64,000 nt of DNA, from positions 94,112 to 158,111 of the forward strand of contig NZ_JACFYF010000009.1 in assembly GCF_014050145.1 (NCBI RefSeq), read 5' to 3'. A program made the position numbers and the translations under genes. The stretch comes from Vibrio marinisediminis. GTDB taxonomy: Bacteria > Pseudomonadota > Gammaproteobacteria > Enterobacterales > Vibrionaceae. Under the pieces are notes generated by a model. It saw only the letters and a list, made by a program, of their open reading frames with translations, was not told the DNA's origin and did not search any database. Below, piece by piece: positions 17,661-26,872 of this stretch; the first letter of the stretch is position 1, and each line of letters starts with the position of its first letter.

Positions 17661-17923
17661 TCCATTTCCCTAACAACTTAATGAGGGCAGCAAACACAAA
17701 CCACCAACCCCATAAATAATAACATTTATTTAACACCCATTCTGTCACCCTTCGTCACATTTATGCCCTGCACACAATAAGCACGACCTTGCCGCTACTA
17801 ATGTTGGAAAAACGACCAAAGTCGTTACAAATCCCTCACTTAGATGATCTGAAATTGCTAATCATGTGCATTGATTGAAATAAGTTGCTATGGTGTTCAA
17901 AACAATAACAATACAAAGTCACT

Positions 17924-18658
17924 TTGAAAGAACAAAAGCCGATAATTGAATTTAACGAACTCAACAAATGGTATGGCGAGTTCCACGCATTAAAGAATAT
18001 TAATCTCTCAGTTGAACCCGGTGAGATAGTGGTGGTTTGTGGCCCATCAGGCTCAGGAAAATCAACATTAATCCGCTGTATCAATCACTTGGAAGATTTT
18101 CATCAAGGTGAACTCACTGTCTTTACCCATCCTGTAGGCAGTAAACACATTCTTCCAGGCAAAGTAGGTATGGTGTTCCAGCACTTTCACTTATTTCCCC
18201 ATCTCACTGTATTAGAAAACCTCACTCTCGCGCCCATAAAAACGTTAAAGCTCTCCAAAGCGCAAGCCAAGGAACGAGCGATAAAATACCTAGAGCGAGT
18301 CAATATTGCCGAGCAGGCCAATAAGTACCCAATCCAGCTATCTGGTGGTCAGCAACAACGTGTCGCGATTGCTCGCTCTCTTTGTATGGAACCCGATATT
18401 TTATTGTTTGATGAACCAACATCCGCGCTCGACCCCGAAATGATCAACGAAGTATTAGATGTCATGGTTGAACTGGCAAAATCAGGCATGACCATGGTCT
18501 GTGTCACCCACGAAATGGGCTTCGCAAAAAAGGTTGCTAACCGAGTGGTGTTTATGGATGAAGGTGAAATTGTTGAAATCGGAACTCCGACCGCTCTGTT
18601 TGAGTCACCAACTCACCACCGCACTCAAACATTCTTAAATCAGATATTGAGCTACTGA
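17924..18658 (+). CDS. Polar amino-acid ABC transporter ATP-binding protein (GlnQ/GltL type)
   Basis: 244 residues from a TTG start at 17924. Walker A is GPSGSGKST, the signature [14 protein letters not shown] and Walker [13 protein letters not shown]; the H-loop is in VTHEMGF. This is the full set of the PAAT family. It is the first gene of a four-gene plus-strand operon and its TGA overlaps the permease ATG. It lies divergent from the CitA/CitB-type system, with 263 bp between. Confidence 0.93.
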   Translation: MKEQKPIIEFNELNKWYGEFHALKNINLSVEPGEIVVVCGPSGSGKSTLIRCINHLEDFHQGELTVFTHPVGSKHILPGKVGMVFQHFHLFPHLTVLENLTLAPIKTLKLSKAQAKERAIKYLERVNIAEQANKYPIQLSGGQQQRVAIARSLCMEPDILLFDEPTSALDPEMINEVLDVMVELAKSGMTMVCVTHEMGFAKKVANRVVFMDEGEIVEIGTPTALFESPTHHRTQTFLNQILSY

Positions 18659-19455
18659 TGATGTACCGAATCATGAAGCCCACTCTTCAGGCCATTTTGC
18701 AAATCATTGTGATGATTATTGCTATCGGCTGGGTGCTGGATTCCGGAGCAAAGGCCATGAATTACCAATGGCAGTGGCACCGTATGCCTGACTACATTAT
18801 GTTCTATGAAGATGGCGAGTGGTGGCCAGCAGAGTTACTCGAAGGGCTACTTGTCACCATTAAAATTTCAGCATTAAGCCTTATATTTACCTTGGCTTTG
18901 GGTTTAGCCACCGCTTTGTTGAAAATGAGCCAGTCACGTGTGGGGCGTTTTTTAGCGACCAGCTATATAGAAATCATCCGTAACACACCGCTATTAGTGC
19001 AAATCTATCTTCTCTATTTCGTTTTTGGTCCTGTGATTGGTCTCGATAGATTCAGTACCGCGGTACTTGCCTTGGCTTTATTTCAAGGAGCGTATACGGC
19101 TGAGATCTTACGAGGGGGGCTGCAAAGTATCCCGACCGGTCAATTTGAAGCCGCTAAAACGTTGGGGCTTTCACCATGGCACAGTTATAAAGATGTCATC
19201 TTGCCACAAGTCATACAACGCACTATTCCACCACTGACCAACGAAGTTGTGTCACTCATAAAAAACTCTTCCATTGTCAGTGTGATGGCCATTTTTGATC
19301 TCACCACTGAAGCTCGCAATATTGTTTCGGAAACTGCTATGCCGTTTGAAGTTTGGTTTTCAGTGGCGGCGATTTACCTCATATTAACCCTATCACTCTC
19401 TGCCCTATCCGCATGGCTGGAGCATAGACTTGGAGCCAGTTGGCGCAAATTATAA
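18658..19455 (+). CDS. Polar amino-acid ABC transporter permease 1 (HisM family)
   Basis: 265 residues with about five membrane segments. The EAA-like cytoplasmic loop reads GQFEAAKTLGLSPWHSYKDVILPQ. The conserved N-terminal segment is LVTIKISALSLIFTLALG and the helix end has EIIRNTPLLVQIYL. It pairs with the second permease encoded after the binding-protein gene. Its ATG overlaps the ATPase stop. Confidence 0.92.
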   Translation: MMYRIMKPTLQAILQIIVMIIAIGWVLDSGAKAMNYQWQWHRMPDYIMFYEDGEWWPAELLEGLLVTIKISALSLIFTLALGLATALLKMSQSRVGRFLATSYIEIIRNTPLLVQIYLLYFVFGPVIGLDRFSTAVLALALFQGAYTAEILRGGLQSIPTGQFEAAKTLGLSPWHSYKDVILPQVIQRTIPPLTNEVVSLIKNSSIVSVMAIFDLTTEARNIVSETAMPFEVWFSVAAIYLILTLSLSALSAWLEHRLGASWRKL

Positions 19456-19464
19456 GGAGATAAC

Positions 19465-20283
19465 ATGAAATTATTCAAAGCGACCATCACCGCGGCACTC
19501 GGACTTATACTTGCTTTTCCGTCCGCTGCGAATACCAAAACTACTACGCCCAATCTTGAGGCAATCAATGACCGAGGAACACTACGAGTGGGTATGTCGA
19601 CCTTCGTTCCTTGGGCAATGCGCAACAAACAAGGCGAGCTGATCGGTTTTGAAATTGATGTTGCCAAACGACTGGCGGCAGATGCCGGCTGGAAGGTTGA
19701 ATTTGTTCCTACCGCTTGGGATGGCATCATTCCGGCCCTGCTGGCGAAAAAGTTTGACGTGATTATAGGTGGAATGTCGATCACTCCTGAACGTTCGAAA
19801 AGTGTTCTTTTTTCTTTACCCTATTCACATTCTGGTGTTCAAGTCGCGGCAAGCAAAGAACTCGTTGAAGGGTTTAGCAAATTATCAGATTTCGACTCCC
19901 GCCGAGTGAAAATTGCGGCTCGCCGTGGTGCATATACGGTACAAATTGCTCGTGAAACATTCCCGAAAGCAAAAATACTTCAGTTTGATGATGAGTCTCA
20001 AGCCTTTCAAGAAGTGCTCAATGGCAATGCACATGCGGTCATTGCTTCAAGTCCGAAACCAGAGCATGAAGCCATCAAACACGCAAACAAGCTATTTTTG
20101 CCATTTGACCAACGCCTATCGCAAGGTAATGAAGCGTTTGCCGTTCGTCTTGATGAACAAGATAAAAAAGCATTTTTCGACCAGTGGATCGAACAACGCA
20201 CAGAAGATGGCTGGCTAAAAGAGCGCTATGAATATTGGTTCTCTACCTTAGATTGGCAGAATCAAATCGCACAAAGTCAGTAG
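19465..20283 (+). CDS. Polar amino-acid ABC transporter periplasmic binding protein
   Basis: 272 residues with a Sec signal peptide (MKLFKATITAALGLILAFPSAA). The mature protein is a type-2 (SBP_bac_3) receptor: RGTLRVGMSTFVPWAM, then GELIGFEIDVAKRLAADAG and the hinge region FDVIIGGMSITPERS. These are diagnostic of the glutamine/histidine/arginine receptor family. The ATG follows AAGGAG. The exact amino acid cannot be assigned from sequence; the acidic-amino-acid type is plausible given the two separate permeases. Confidence 0.92.
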   Translation: MKLFKATITAALGLILAFPSAANTKTTTPNLEAINDRGTLRVGMSTFVPWAMRNKQGELIGFEIDVAKRLAADAGWKVEFVPTAWDGIIPALLAKKFDVIIGGMSITPERSKSVLFSLPYSHSGVQVAASKELVEGFSKLSDFDSRRVKIAARRGAYTVQIARETFPKAKILQFDDESQAFQEVLNGNAHAVIASSPKPEHEAIKHANKLFLPFDQRLSQGNEAFAVRLDEQDKKAFFDQWIEQRTEDGWLKERYEYWFSTLDWQNQIAQSQ

Positions 20284-20346
20284 CCTTCTTCACACACGAA
20301 AGCTTCTAGCAACACCAGTGCCAAGCAAGTTATTTAGGATTAGATA

Positions 20347-21258
20347 GTGGCAGAGAAAAACCCAACGCATCGTATTAACAGCAACACCAATACGAACAAT
20401 AGTGTAAAGCGATTTGTCCCATTAGACGCGTTGCTATTACTGCTATGTGCAATATTTGCCTTATGGCTTTACTACCGTTCATCTGCGGGAGTGAACTACA
20501 TCTGGCATTGGGGCGACGCTCTGTCATTACTATTCACACCCAGAGCGGATGGTAGCTTACCCTACTTTTTCCAAGGTTTGTTCTCGACACTGCGCCTCAG
20601 CATTTGGGGGATCAGCTTTGCTTTAATTGTGGGAACACTACTCGGGCTAGCCAAATTCTCATCATCGGCTTGGTTAAACAGACCTGCCAATGTGTTTATT
20701 CAACTCGTCCGCAATATTCCGCCATTAGTATTTGTGTTCATTTTCTATTTCTTCATCTCCAATCAATTGATCCCATTGCTGGGTTTAGATGGTGTACTAC
20801 GAAACTACCCCGCCCAGACTAACGCAGTTCAGCAGATGCTGTTTGGTCCTTCAAACCTCTGGGAAAATCTACTCTCCGGTGTTTTATGTGTTGGCTTATT
20901 ATCTTCGGCTTATGTTGCAGAGGTTGTTCGCGCAGGCTTGCAAAGTATTGATACCGGTCAGTGGGAAGCAGCAGATTCGTTAGGAATGTCGGCTTGGGTT
21001 AAGTACCGCTATGTTATTGCACCGCAAGTACTTAAATCCATTACACCGGCACTCGCTGGGCAAACAATTTCTTTGGTAAAAGATACCTCTATCGTCTCAC
21101 TGATTTCAATCCAAGAGATGACTTTCGTCGGGACAGAGATTGCCAACTCTTCGGGCTATATTTTTGAAATTTGGCTTATTATTGGCTTGGTTTACTTTGT
21201 AATCTGTTTTGGACTCTCTACGTTTTTCCGTTCTCTCGAAAAGCGCCATAAAGGATGA
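20347..21258 (+). CDS. Polar amino-acid ABC transporter permease 2
   Basis: 303 residues, longer than permease 1 because of a ~30-residue hydrophilic N-terminus and a periplasmic insert (near 150-175). The EAA-like loop is GQWEAADSLGMSAWVKYRYVIAPQ, and the motif LVRNIPPLVFVFIFYF precedes it. The start is the GTG at 20347, 63 bp after the binding-protein stop. It should form a heterodimeric channel with permease 1. Confidence 0.9.
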   Translation: MAEKNPTHRINSNTNTNNSVKRFVPLDALLLLLCAIFALWLYYRSSAGVNYIWHWGDALSLLFTPRADGSLPYFFQGLFSTLRLSIWGISFALIVGTLLGLAKFSSSAWLNRPANVFIQLVRNIPPLVFVFIFYFFISNQLIPLLGLDGVLRNYPAQTNAVQQMLFGPSNLWENLLSGVLCVGLLSSAYVAEVVRAGLQSIDTGQWEAADSLGMSAWVKYRYVIAPQVLKSITPALAGQTISLVKDTSIVSLISIQEMTFVGTEIANSSGYIFEIWLIIGLVYFVICFGLSTFFRSLEKRHKG

Positions 21259-21303
21259 TCTTTTAAACAAAATCCACTCAACCTTGTCTAGTTAAGCCGT
21301 AAA

Positions 21304-21399
21304 TAGTGTCAGATTTTGATCTTTGCCACACTCAAAGTGTCTATTTATTGAGCAGTCAGCAAAATCCCTTCTTATAATTTAGTAGTATCAGATTTTCAT
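21304..21399 (+). repeat. Imperfect 17-bp direct repeat
   Basis: TAGTGTCAGATTTTGAT at 21304-21320 recurs as TAGTATCAGATTTTCAT at 21383-21399, two mismatches in 17, 79 bp apart. It lies between the ABC operon and a small doubtful gene. The role is unknown. Confidence 0.5.
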
Positions 21400-21456
21400 A
21401 CAGAAAGTAACGCATGAAAAATGAGCTTCACTGCGTTAACACTAGAGGGATTGACC

Positions 21457-21681
21457 ATGAAACGGGATGTTTTTGGTATTTGCCTATCAAAAAGTATGTT
21501 GTCTCAAAACCTTTCAAGCACTTTCACTCATGTCCGTGCTTATTCTCGATCTGAGCTAATTGAGGACGCGCAAGTGCGCCATGCCTACCCACAAATTTCG
21601 GGGCAAGATCTACTGAATAATATGCAAACGGATAAGAGCTTATTCTGGCGAGCTGAATATGTTTGTCGAATAGGAAAATGA
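21457..21681 (+). CDS. Doubtful small protein
   Basis: A 74-residue reading frame from the ATG at 21457 (an 86-residue version starts at 21421), with GAGGGA upstream of the ATG. It is hydrophilic with no recognisable domain or membrane segment. A competing ATG at 21414 in another frame encodes about 46 residues beginning MKNELHCVN. Either or neither may be real. A strong terminator follows at 21735. I do not recognise a family. Confidence 0.3.
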   Translation: MKRDVFGICLSKSMLSQNLSSTFTHVRAYSRSELIEDAQVRHAYPQISGQDLLNNMQTDKSLFWRAEYVCRIGK

Positions 21682-21734
21682 GAAGCGAACCGACACCCCT
21701 TCTCATTATCCTCAAACCAAAGTCCCACCAAGCA

Positions 21735-21759
21735 AAAAGGGAGCTTGCCGCTCCCTTTT
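21735..21759. terminator. Bidirectional terminator between small ORF and TonB operon
   Basis: AAAAGGGAGC and GCTCCCTTTT form a perfect 10-bp stem with a 5-nt loop, giving T-tracts in both directions. It ends the minus-strand TonB-cluster transcript (last stop 21798) and anything arriving from the left. Confidence 0.85.
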
Positions 21760-21797
21760 GAAGTTTTAAGACCTTTATTAGTCCAATATTATCTATG

Positions 21798-22970
21798 CTA
21801 ACTAACCTGTGGCTTACTCACTTTGCGCAGTTGTGTCAGGTACTTTATCCAACCTTTTGACTGCTTACTTGGGGTAATATTATTGGCTTTTTTCGCTTGT
21901 ATAAGCGCCTGCTCAAGCTGGTTTAACTTATAGTAAGCTCGTGTCTTTGCCAATGCGACTTGCTCTTGTCGACCTTTCACTTTATCTAAAACGCCTAGCG
22001 CTTGTTGATATTGACCTTGCTGCACCATCAGTTGCGCTACATTCCAGTGGTATTTCTCATTATATTTCGCGGCAAGTTGCCACTGCACTAATGCCTCATC
22101 CCACTCGCGAGCATGTTGCCAATAGCTGGCTTGAGCGACGATAAGTTGAATATCACTGCGTGCTTGATCAAGCTCACTCAATTCAATCGCCGCACGTTCC
22201 GGAATGCCTTGTTGGGCATAAAGTTGCGCAAGTAACCGGCGATCTTGTTGCGAGAGTCTAATTCCTTGCTGTTTCGCCAAAGCTAACGTTGATAACGCCC
22301 CCTTGTTATCATTGACTTGCATCTGCAAACTCGCCAATTGTCTCCACCAACTGACCTTTTCTGGTTGCAATACAATCAGCTTCTCTAAAGTCGGAATCGC
22401 ATCTTTCCAGCGCTTAAGCTGTAATTGCGCCCCCAGTTTAAGTGAAAGCGGCTGTAACTCATCTTTAGATTGAAAACGGCGATACTTGTCAACGGCAGGA
22501 ATCACACGTTTCCACTCACTGACTTGATAATGAGCCTGTGCAATACGTAGCCAAATTTCGTCAGCTTTTTGTGTTTCTGGTACTTGTTTCGCAAGGTGAT
22601 AGTAGTGTGGTAAGGACTGACTGAATTGCTGATCATTTAGTAATAAGTCAGCCAACATTTTTTGCGTTGTCCAAGCTTGCTCATCTTGTAGCTGTTTCGA
22701 GTTAACCGCGGCTTTCAACTGCTTGATCGACGATTTAACCTGACCATCTTGCCAATAAAAGACGCCTAACATACGAGCCACAAATGCTTTGTCATAGGCG
22801 CGCGATGTGTCAATTGCCTTTAACGCTGTGATGGCTTGTTTTAGTTGTTCCTCTTGCGCCATTTGGTTAGCTTTTTGCACTCGAACCGCCGTGTACTGGC
22901 TTAACTCCGCGGCAATCGAGTGAGCGGAGCACAAGCTAAGTAAACTAAGCAATAATATACGTATCATCAT
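21798..22970 (-). CDS. TPR-repeat protein of the TonB2-type cluster
   Basis: 390 residues. An N-terminal signal peptide (MMIRILLLSLLSLCSAHSIAA) is followed by tetratricopeptide-like helical repeats through to about residue 375, for example VSWWRQLASLQMQVNDNKGALSTL. It is probably periplasmic. It is the last gene of the operon and its start overlaps the tonB stop. Vibrio TonB2 clusters carry a TPR gene in this position; its contribution to energy transduction is not known to me. Confidence 0.85.
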   Translation of the reverse strand: MMIRILLLSLLSLCSAHSIAAELSQYTAVRVQKANQMAQEEQLKQAITALKAIDTSRAYDKAFVARMLGVFYWQDGQVKSSIKQLKAAVNSKQLQDEQAWTTQKMLADLLLNDQQFSQSLPHYYHLAKQVPETQKADEIWLRIAQAHYQVSEWKRVIPAVDKYRRFQSKDELQPLSLKLGAQLQLKRWKDAIPTLEKLIVLQPEKVSWWRQLASLQMQVNDNKGALSTLALAKQQGIRLSQQDRRLLAQLYAQQGIPERAAIELSELDQARSDIQLIVAQASYWQHAREWDEALVQWQLAAKYNEKYHWNVAQLMVQQGQYQQALGVLDKVKGRQEQVALAKTRAYYKLNQLEQALIQAKKANNITPSKQSKGWIKYLTQLRKVSKPQVS

Positions 22971-23587
22971 TTTGCCAACTTAAACTCCAAGCGAACGGTT
23001 TGCCCTAGTTGCGCTAACGCGTCGCCATTTTCCACTTTTGGTTGATATTTCCATTTGCGTAGCGCACGTATCGCTTCTTTTTCAAACATACGCCTCGGAT
23101 TGGCATCCACCACTTCAATGTTCATTGGTCTTCCGGTTGGATCGATAGTAAATCGCAGCACAACAAAACCTTCTGCACCTCGTCTTAGCGCTTTGGCAGG
23201 GTAACGTGGCTCTACTCGATACAATGGCATCGCTTGCTGGTTGACGCCAAAATCACCAAAACTCGGCGCACTGATCGCCAGCCCATCGATTGCAGTGTCT
23301 AAGCCAAGCGAAGGCTGCATTGACAACGGCGACACTGCCGACGCTTTCGCTTTCGCCTGAGAAAGTGGCATCTGCTCTGGCACTTCAGGTGGTTTAGGCT
23401 GCTGAGGCACCGAACGTTGACGACGCTGAACGTCTTGTTCGTTCTCCATCATAACCATATTGAAGCTCACTGCAGCACTTGGCTCAACAGCACGACGATG
23501 TCCGCCGTCTACCATCCATGCCATAAAGCTAAACAAAGCAAGTGCTATTGCCGCAGCAATGGGAAGCGAGAGTAAGATCCGTAGCAC
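22967..23587 (-). CDS. tonB2: TonB energy transducer, TonB2 type
   Basis: 206 residues, the compact size of Vibrio TonB2 and well below TonB1. One N-terminal membrane helix is followed by a short proline-containing spacer (QQPKPPEVPEQMP) and the C-terminal TonB domain: YPAKALRRGAEGFVVLRFTID, then NPRRMFEKEAIRALRKWKYQP. The start is GTG at 23587, sharing TAGTG with the exbD stop. It spans the periplasm and passes proton-motive energy to outer-membrane receptors. TonB3 paralogues have similar clusters, so TonB2 versus TonB3 is not fully settled. Confidence 0.85.
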   Translation of the reverse strand: MLRILLSLPIAAAIALALFSFMAWMVDGGHRRAVEPSAAVSFNMVMMENEQDVQRRQRSVPQQPKPPEVPEQMPLSQAKAKASAVSPLSMQPSLGLDTAIDGLAISAPSFGDFGVNQQAMPLYRVEPRYPAKALRRGAEGFVVLRFTIDPTGRPMNIEVVDANPRRMFEKEAIRALRKWKYQPKVENGDALAQLGQTVRLEFKLAK

Positions 23588-23991
23588 TATCTTTTCTCCG
23601 CTGCCAAAGCGATATTTTTAACACCTGCGCCTTTGGCGGCATCCATTACTTTCACGACCGTGCCGCTGTATGCATGCTCGTCAGCCTGAATAACCAGCGA
23701 TGCTTCCGGTTTATCGAGCAACAAGTGCTCCAATGTTGCCTGAACGCGCTCGACATCCACCACTCGCTTATCAATATAAATATCGTTTGCCGAGGTGATA
23801 GCGACGAAAATGCCCGCATCTTTTTGACTGACAACATTTGAAGCTTGTGGGCGATTAACTTCTACCCCTGATTCGCGTACAAACGAACTGGTAACAATAA
23901 AGAAGATCAGCATGATAAATACTATATCAAGCATCGAAGTTAGGTCGATTTGCGCCTCTTCTTGTTTATGCTGGCGTCTACCGAGTCTCAT
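23587..23991 (-). CDS. exbD2: ExbD, biopolymer transport protein of the TonB2-type system
   Basis: 134 residues, single-pass. The membrane helix LTSMLDIVFIMLIFFIVTSSF contains the essential Asp of ExbD/TolR near residue 24, and a periplasmic domain follows. The ATG overlaps the exbB stop (ATGA) and the TAG overlaps the tonB GTG. It works with ExbB and TonB as the proton-driven motor. Confidence 0.93.
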   Translation of the reverse strand: MRLGRRQHKQEEAQIDLTSMLDIVFIMLIFFIVTSSFVRESGVEVNRPQASNVVSQKDAGIFVAITSANDIYIDKRVVDVERVQATLEHLLLDKPEASLVIQADEHAYSGTVVKVMDAAKGAGVKNIALAAEKR

Positions 23992-24551
23992 CGCTGACTC
24001 CTTAACGATTTTTCTAATTTAAACTCTCGAAGTTGGCATGCTTTAGCTAACCGTGCGTGCACGAACATTCCAGCCAACGCGGCGACCATTCCAGCCATGG
24101 TAGGCAATGTCGCCAATGAAATGCCTGATGCCATTAATTTCGGGTTGCTACTGCCTTGGTTGGCCATCACATCAAAAACGGTGATCATACCCGTTACAGT
24201 GCCCAGTAAACCCAGCATTGGGCAAATCGCCACAAGCACCTTAATCATATTGAGATTTTGATAAAGCGCCATGTGCGCTTGGGCAATCCAGCTCTCTCGA
24301 ATCGATAATGCATACCACGAATGCTGCTCTGTACGTGCATGCCATTGGCTGATCCATGCTGAACGCATCTTAGGAAATTGAATAAGGAGAAATATGACAC
24401 GCTCAATAATCAATACCCAGCAGACAAGAACCACAAGACCTAACCACCAAAGTACCTGACCGCCCTGCTCCATAAAACTTTGCAGTGACAGCAACCAGTG
24501 ACTCGACTGAAGGCTCTCGGGCAACCATGAGAAGGAAAATAGAGAAGACAT
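23988..24551 (-). CDS. exbB2: ExbB, MotA/TolQ/ExbB proton channel of the TonB2-type system
   Basis: 187 residues with three membrane segments. The characteristic core is LVAICPMLGLLGTVTGMITVFDVM, and NPKLMASGISLATLPTMAGMVAAL follows. It is shorter than enteric ExbB, as usual for the Vibrio TonB2 version. Its start touches the ttpC stop (24551). Confidence 0.92.
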   Translation of the reverse strand: MSSLFSFSWLPESLQSSHWLLSLQSFMEQGGQVLWWLGLVVLVCWVLIIERVIFLLIQFPKMRSAWISQWHARTEQHSWYALSIRESWIAQAHMALYQNLNMIKVLVAICPMLGLLGTVTGMITVFDVMANQGSSNPKLMASGISLATLPTMAGMVAALAGMFVHARLAKACQLREFKLEKSLRSQR

Positions 24552-25918
24552 TACGCCGCATTCCCTACCGCTTGTGGCTCTGAAAGTTTGCTCAAACTGG
24601 CTCTCTCTGCTTGTTCTGCAACTAAGCCGATACCCTGCTTTTCAAGGATATTACGAATATTCTCAGCCTGTGAACTTAAGATGTTATGCGCCAATAGTAG
24701 TGGCATGGCAGCAACCAAACCTAATACCGTTGTCACCAGTGCCATCGATATACCACCAGCCATCACTTTCGGATCGCCATTACCAAATTGAGTGATCACT
24801 TGGAAGGTTTCGATCATACCGGTTACAGTTCCTAACAAACCCAGCATCGGTGCAAGTGCAGCAAGCAACTTCAACATGGATAAACCACGCTCAAGATTGG
24901 TCTGTTCATCAACCACCGCTTCAAGTAAACGCAGTTCTAAAGCTTCTAAGCTGCGGTTTTGCTCTTTGCTATATACCGCAAGAATACGACCTAATGGGTT
25001 ATTGCCAGGCTCACTTGGTTTTTTAAGTTGAGCTCGAATTTTCTGCCGTGTCGTGGCTAAACTCGCACCGCGAACCAATGCAATCACACCGCCAATCGCC
25101 AAAAGACCAAGGATGATTTTACCAATCACCCCACCCGCTTGTAGGCGGTCCATCACACTAGGTGTTAGCGCAAGTTGCTCTAACATCACACCACGTGAAG
25201 GATCAACTATGACATTGGAAACCTCACCTTGTGTCATTGAAACAAGCGAGTCTAGCGTTGGGGCATTGTCAGGTTGCTTCACATACGCCGTTGCTTCCTG
25301 TCGGTCTCCACTCCAAGCTAGATAGCCTTGCTTTCCGACTAAAGCGATAGAGCCTAGACGCAACGCATCCACTTCGGCTTTCTTGCCTTCTCCATCAATA
25401 AATGGGATTTGAACACTTGCCACTTTACTGCTTGCGGAGATTTGCTCATCCATTGCTTGCCAAAGAGCCGTTAACTGCGGCATGGAAGGAAGCGCGGTCG
25501 CCGCGATAATTTGGTCAATTTGAGCATTGTAAGATTGAGCATCCGCTCCGGTTACCGAGTACTTAAGCTCACTTTGTAGCTCTTTCGCATTTTGGCGAAC
25601 AACACCAAAAACTTCACCCAAACTGCCTGTTTCTAAACGAAGCTGTTCTTCTAGGCGAGCCAGCGTATCTTCATTTTGGCTGAACATCTCCGCTAATTTG
25701 TCATTGTTGGCTTGAAGCTGTTGACGCTTTGCTATCAATTGCGCCTTAAGCGTTTTTAGCTCTTTTTCTGTCGCTTTAAAGCCGGATTCACGCACTTGGT
25801 TGTGCTGCGTTTGTTGCGCGCTCTCTTGGCGAGCTTCAGCGACAAAATCAGCAGAAGCAAACGTAGGTATAGTAAGTGCGGTAACCGCAAGAATGGTGGT
25901 GACAAATTTACACTTCAT
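24551..25918 (-). CDS. ttpC: TtpC, ExbB-like accessory protein of the TonB2-type system
   Basis: 455 residues. A signal peptide (~1-23) precedes a coiled-coil region (~30-105), a periplasmic domain to ~265, and a MotA/TolQ/ExbB domain (~290-440) containing LAALAPMLGLLGTVTGMIETF. This long ExbB-like form is the fourth component known to be essential for Vibrio TonB2 function. It shares tight junctions with both neighbours (1-nt gap upstream, abutting exbB downstream). Confidence 0.92.
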   Translation of the reverse strand: MKCKFVTTILAVTALTIPTFASADFVAEARQESAQQTQHNQVRESGFKATEKELKTLKAQLIAKRQQLQANNDKLAEMFSQNEDTLARLEEQLRLETGSLGEVFGVVRQNAKELQSELKYSVTGADAQSYNAQIDQIIAATALPSMPQLTALWQAMDEQISASSKVASVQIPFIDGEGKKAEVDALRLGSIALVGKQGYLAWSGDRQEATAYVKQPDNAPTLDSLVSMTQGEVSNVIVDPSRGVMLEQLALTPSVMDRLQAGGVIGKIILGLLAIGGVIALVRGASLATTRQKIRAQLKKPSEPGNNPLGRILAVYSKEQNRSLEALELRLLEAVVDEQTNLERGLSMLKLLAALAPMLGLLGTVTGMIETFQVITQFGNGDPKVMAGGISMALVTTVLGLVAAMPLLLAHNILSSQAENIRNILEKQGIGLVAEQAERASLSKLSEPQAVGNAA

Positions 25919-25919
25919 A

Positions 25920-26681
25920 TTATTTCACCTCCGCGATAAGAGACACAGGCAAGGTGATTAAACTTGGTGCCGTTTGCTTAGCTGCAACACCGTATGCTTT
26001 ATCAAGTTCGGGTTTCATCGAACCATCAATATCAACCCACGTATTGTTCTTTTTGTCCCAAGACCAGTATTTACTGCCGTTTAAACTTCTCGCAACCAAT
26101 GCGATACGACCAAGGTGTAGAATATCGGTCTCGCGCTCTTCGCCCGCCACTAGGATTTGACCTTGGTATAGCCCCAGCTTGATGCCGTAATCCATTTCGA
26201 TTTGGTACGCTTCTAAGATTCGGCGGTATTTTTCAGCATCACTAATATCGGCACGAGTCATTAATGCCTCTAGCTTCTCAATACGCGCTTGGCGCTGCTC
26301 AAGCTTAATTGGCGCGTCTTGTTCTACGATATTTTTAAGACCATCAACCATTTGATACATTAATGGCACAACGCCTTGGCGCGTGATTTTTATCTGTTGT
26401 ATCTGGCCATCAATGCTTGCCATTTCTTCATTTTGACTCGCGACTAGCGCAGTTAAATGCGTTTGATATACCTGCAAATTCTTCACTTCCTCTTGAAGTT
26501 GCTCAATCTCTGCTTGCAACAATAAAGAGGAATCTGCGCTGTTATTAATGCGCTTTTGGCTCACAGCGGACGCTGAATTAGTTTTATTTTGAATGGATTG
26601 TGCATCATTCAAATTTGAAGCTAAAGCTGGCGCTACCATTGTGGAAAGTAAAATGGCTAAACTGGTTTTTAATCGGTTCAT
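25920..26681 (-). CDS. DUF3450 periplasmic protein, first gene of the TonB2-type operon
   Basis: 253 residues with a Sec signal peptide (MNRLKTSLAILLSTMVAPALA) and a long coiled coil (~50-110: LLQAEIEQLQEEVKNLQVYQ). The DUF3450 C-terminal half includes EAYQIEMDYGIKLGLYQGQI. The function is unknown. DUF3450 genes are constant neighbours of TtpC genes, suggesting a periplasmic partner of the TtpC coiled coil. A candidate Fur box lies 84-102 bp upstream of the start. Confidence 0.88.
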   Translation of the reverse strand: MNRLKTSLAILLSTMVAPALASNLNDAQSIQNKTNSASAVSQKRINNSADSSLLLQAEIEQLQEEVKNLQVYQTHLTALVASQNEEMASIDGQIQQIKITRQGVVPLMYQMVDGLKNIVEQDAPIKLEQRQARIEKLEALMTRADISDAEKYRRILEAYQIEMDYGIKLGLYQGQILVAGEERETDILHLGRIALVARSLNGSKYWSWDKKNNTWVDIDGSMKPELDKAYGVAAKQTAPSLITLPVSLIAEVK

Positions 26682-26764
26682 AATCGTAGTCGGTTACCTC
26701 AGGCTATCGATATTTTGCTTTTAGCAATTCTCAATGAGGTTTTATTAGTGTCCAAATTTTTGTT

Positions 26765-26783
26765 GATAAATATTATCATTAAC
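26765..26783 (-). promoter_or_regulatory. Candidate Fur box, TonB2-type operon
   Basis: The 19-mer GATAAATATTATCATTAAC matches the classical Fur consensus (GATAATGATAATCATTATC) at 15 of 19 positions by my count. It sits 84 bp upstream of the DUF3450 start, in a position to repress the operon under iron-replete conditions. Confidence 0.75.
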
Positions 26784-26872
26784 AATTAGCAACGCATAGT
26801 AACGATTTTTTCTGTCTTTTCCAACGAATACAGGGGAAGGGCTCCCTTCCCCTAAAATAATTCGATGTAATT

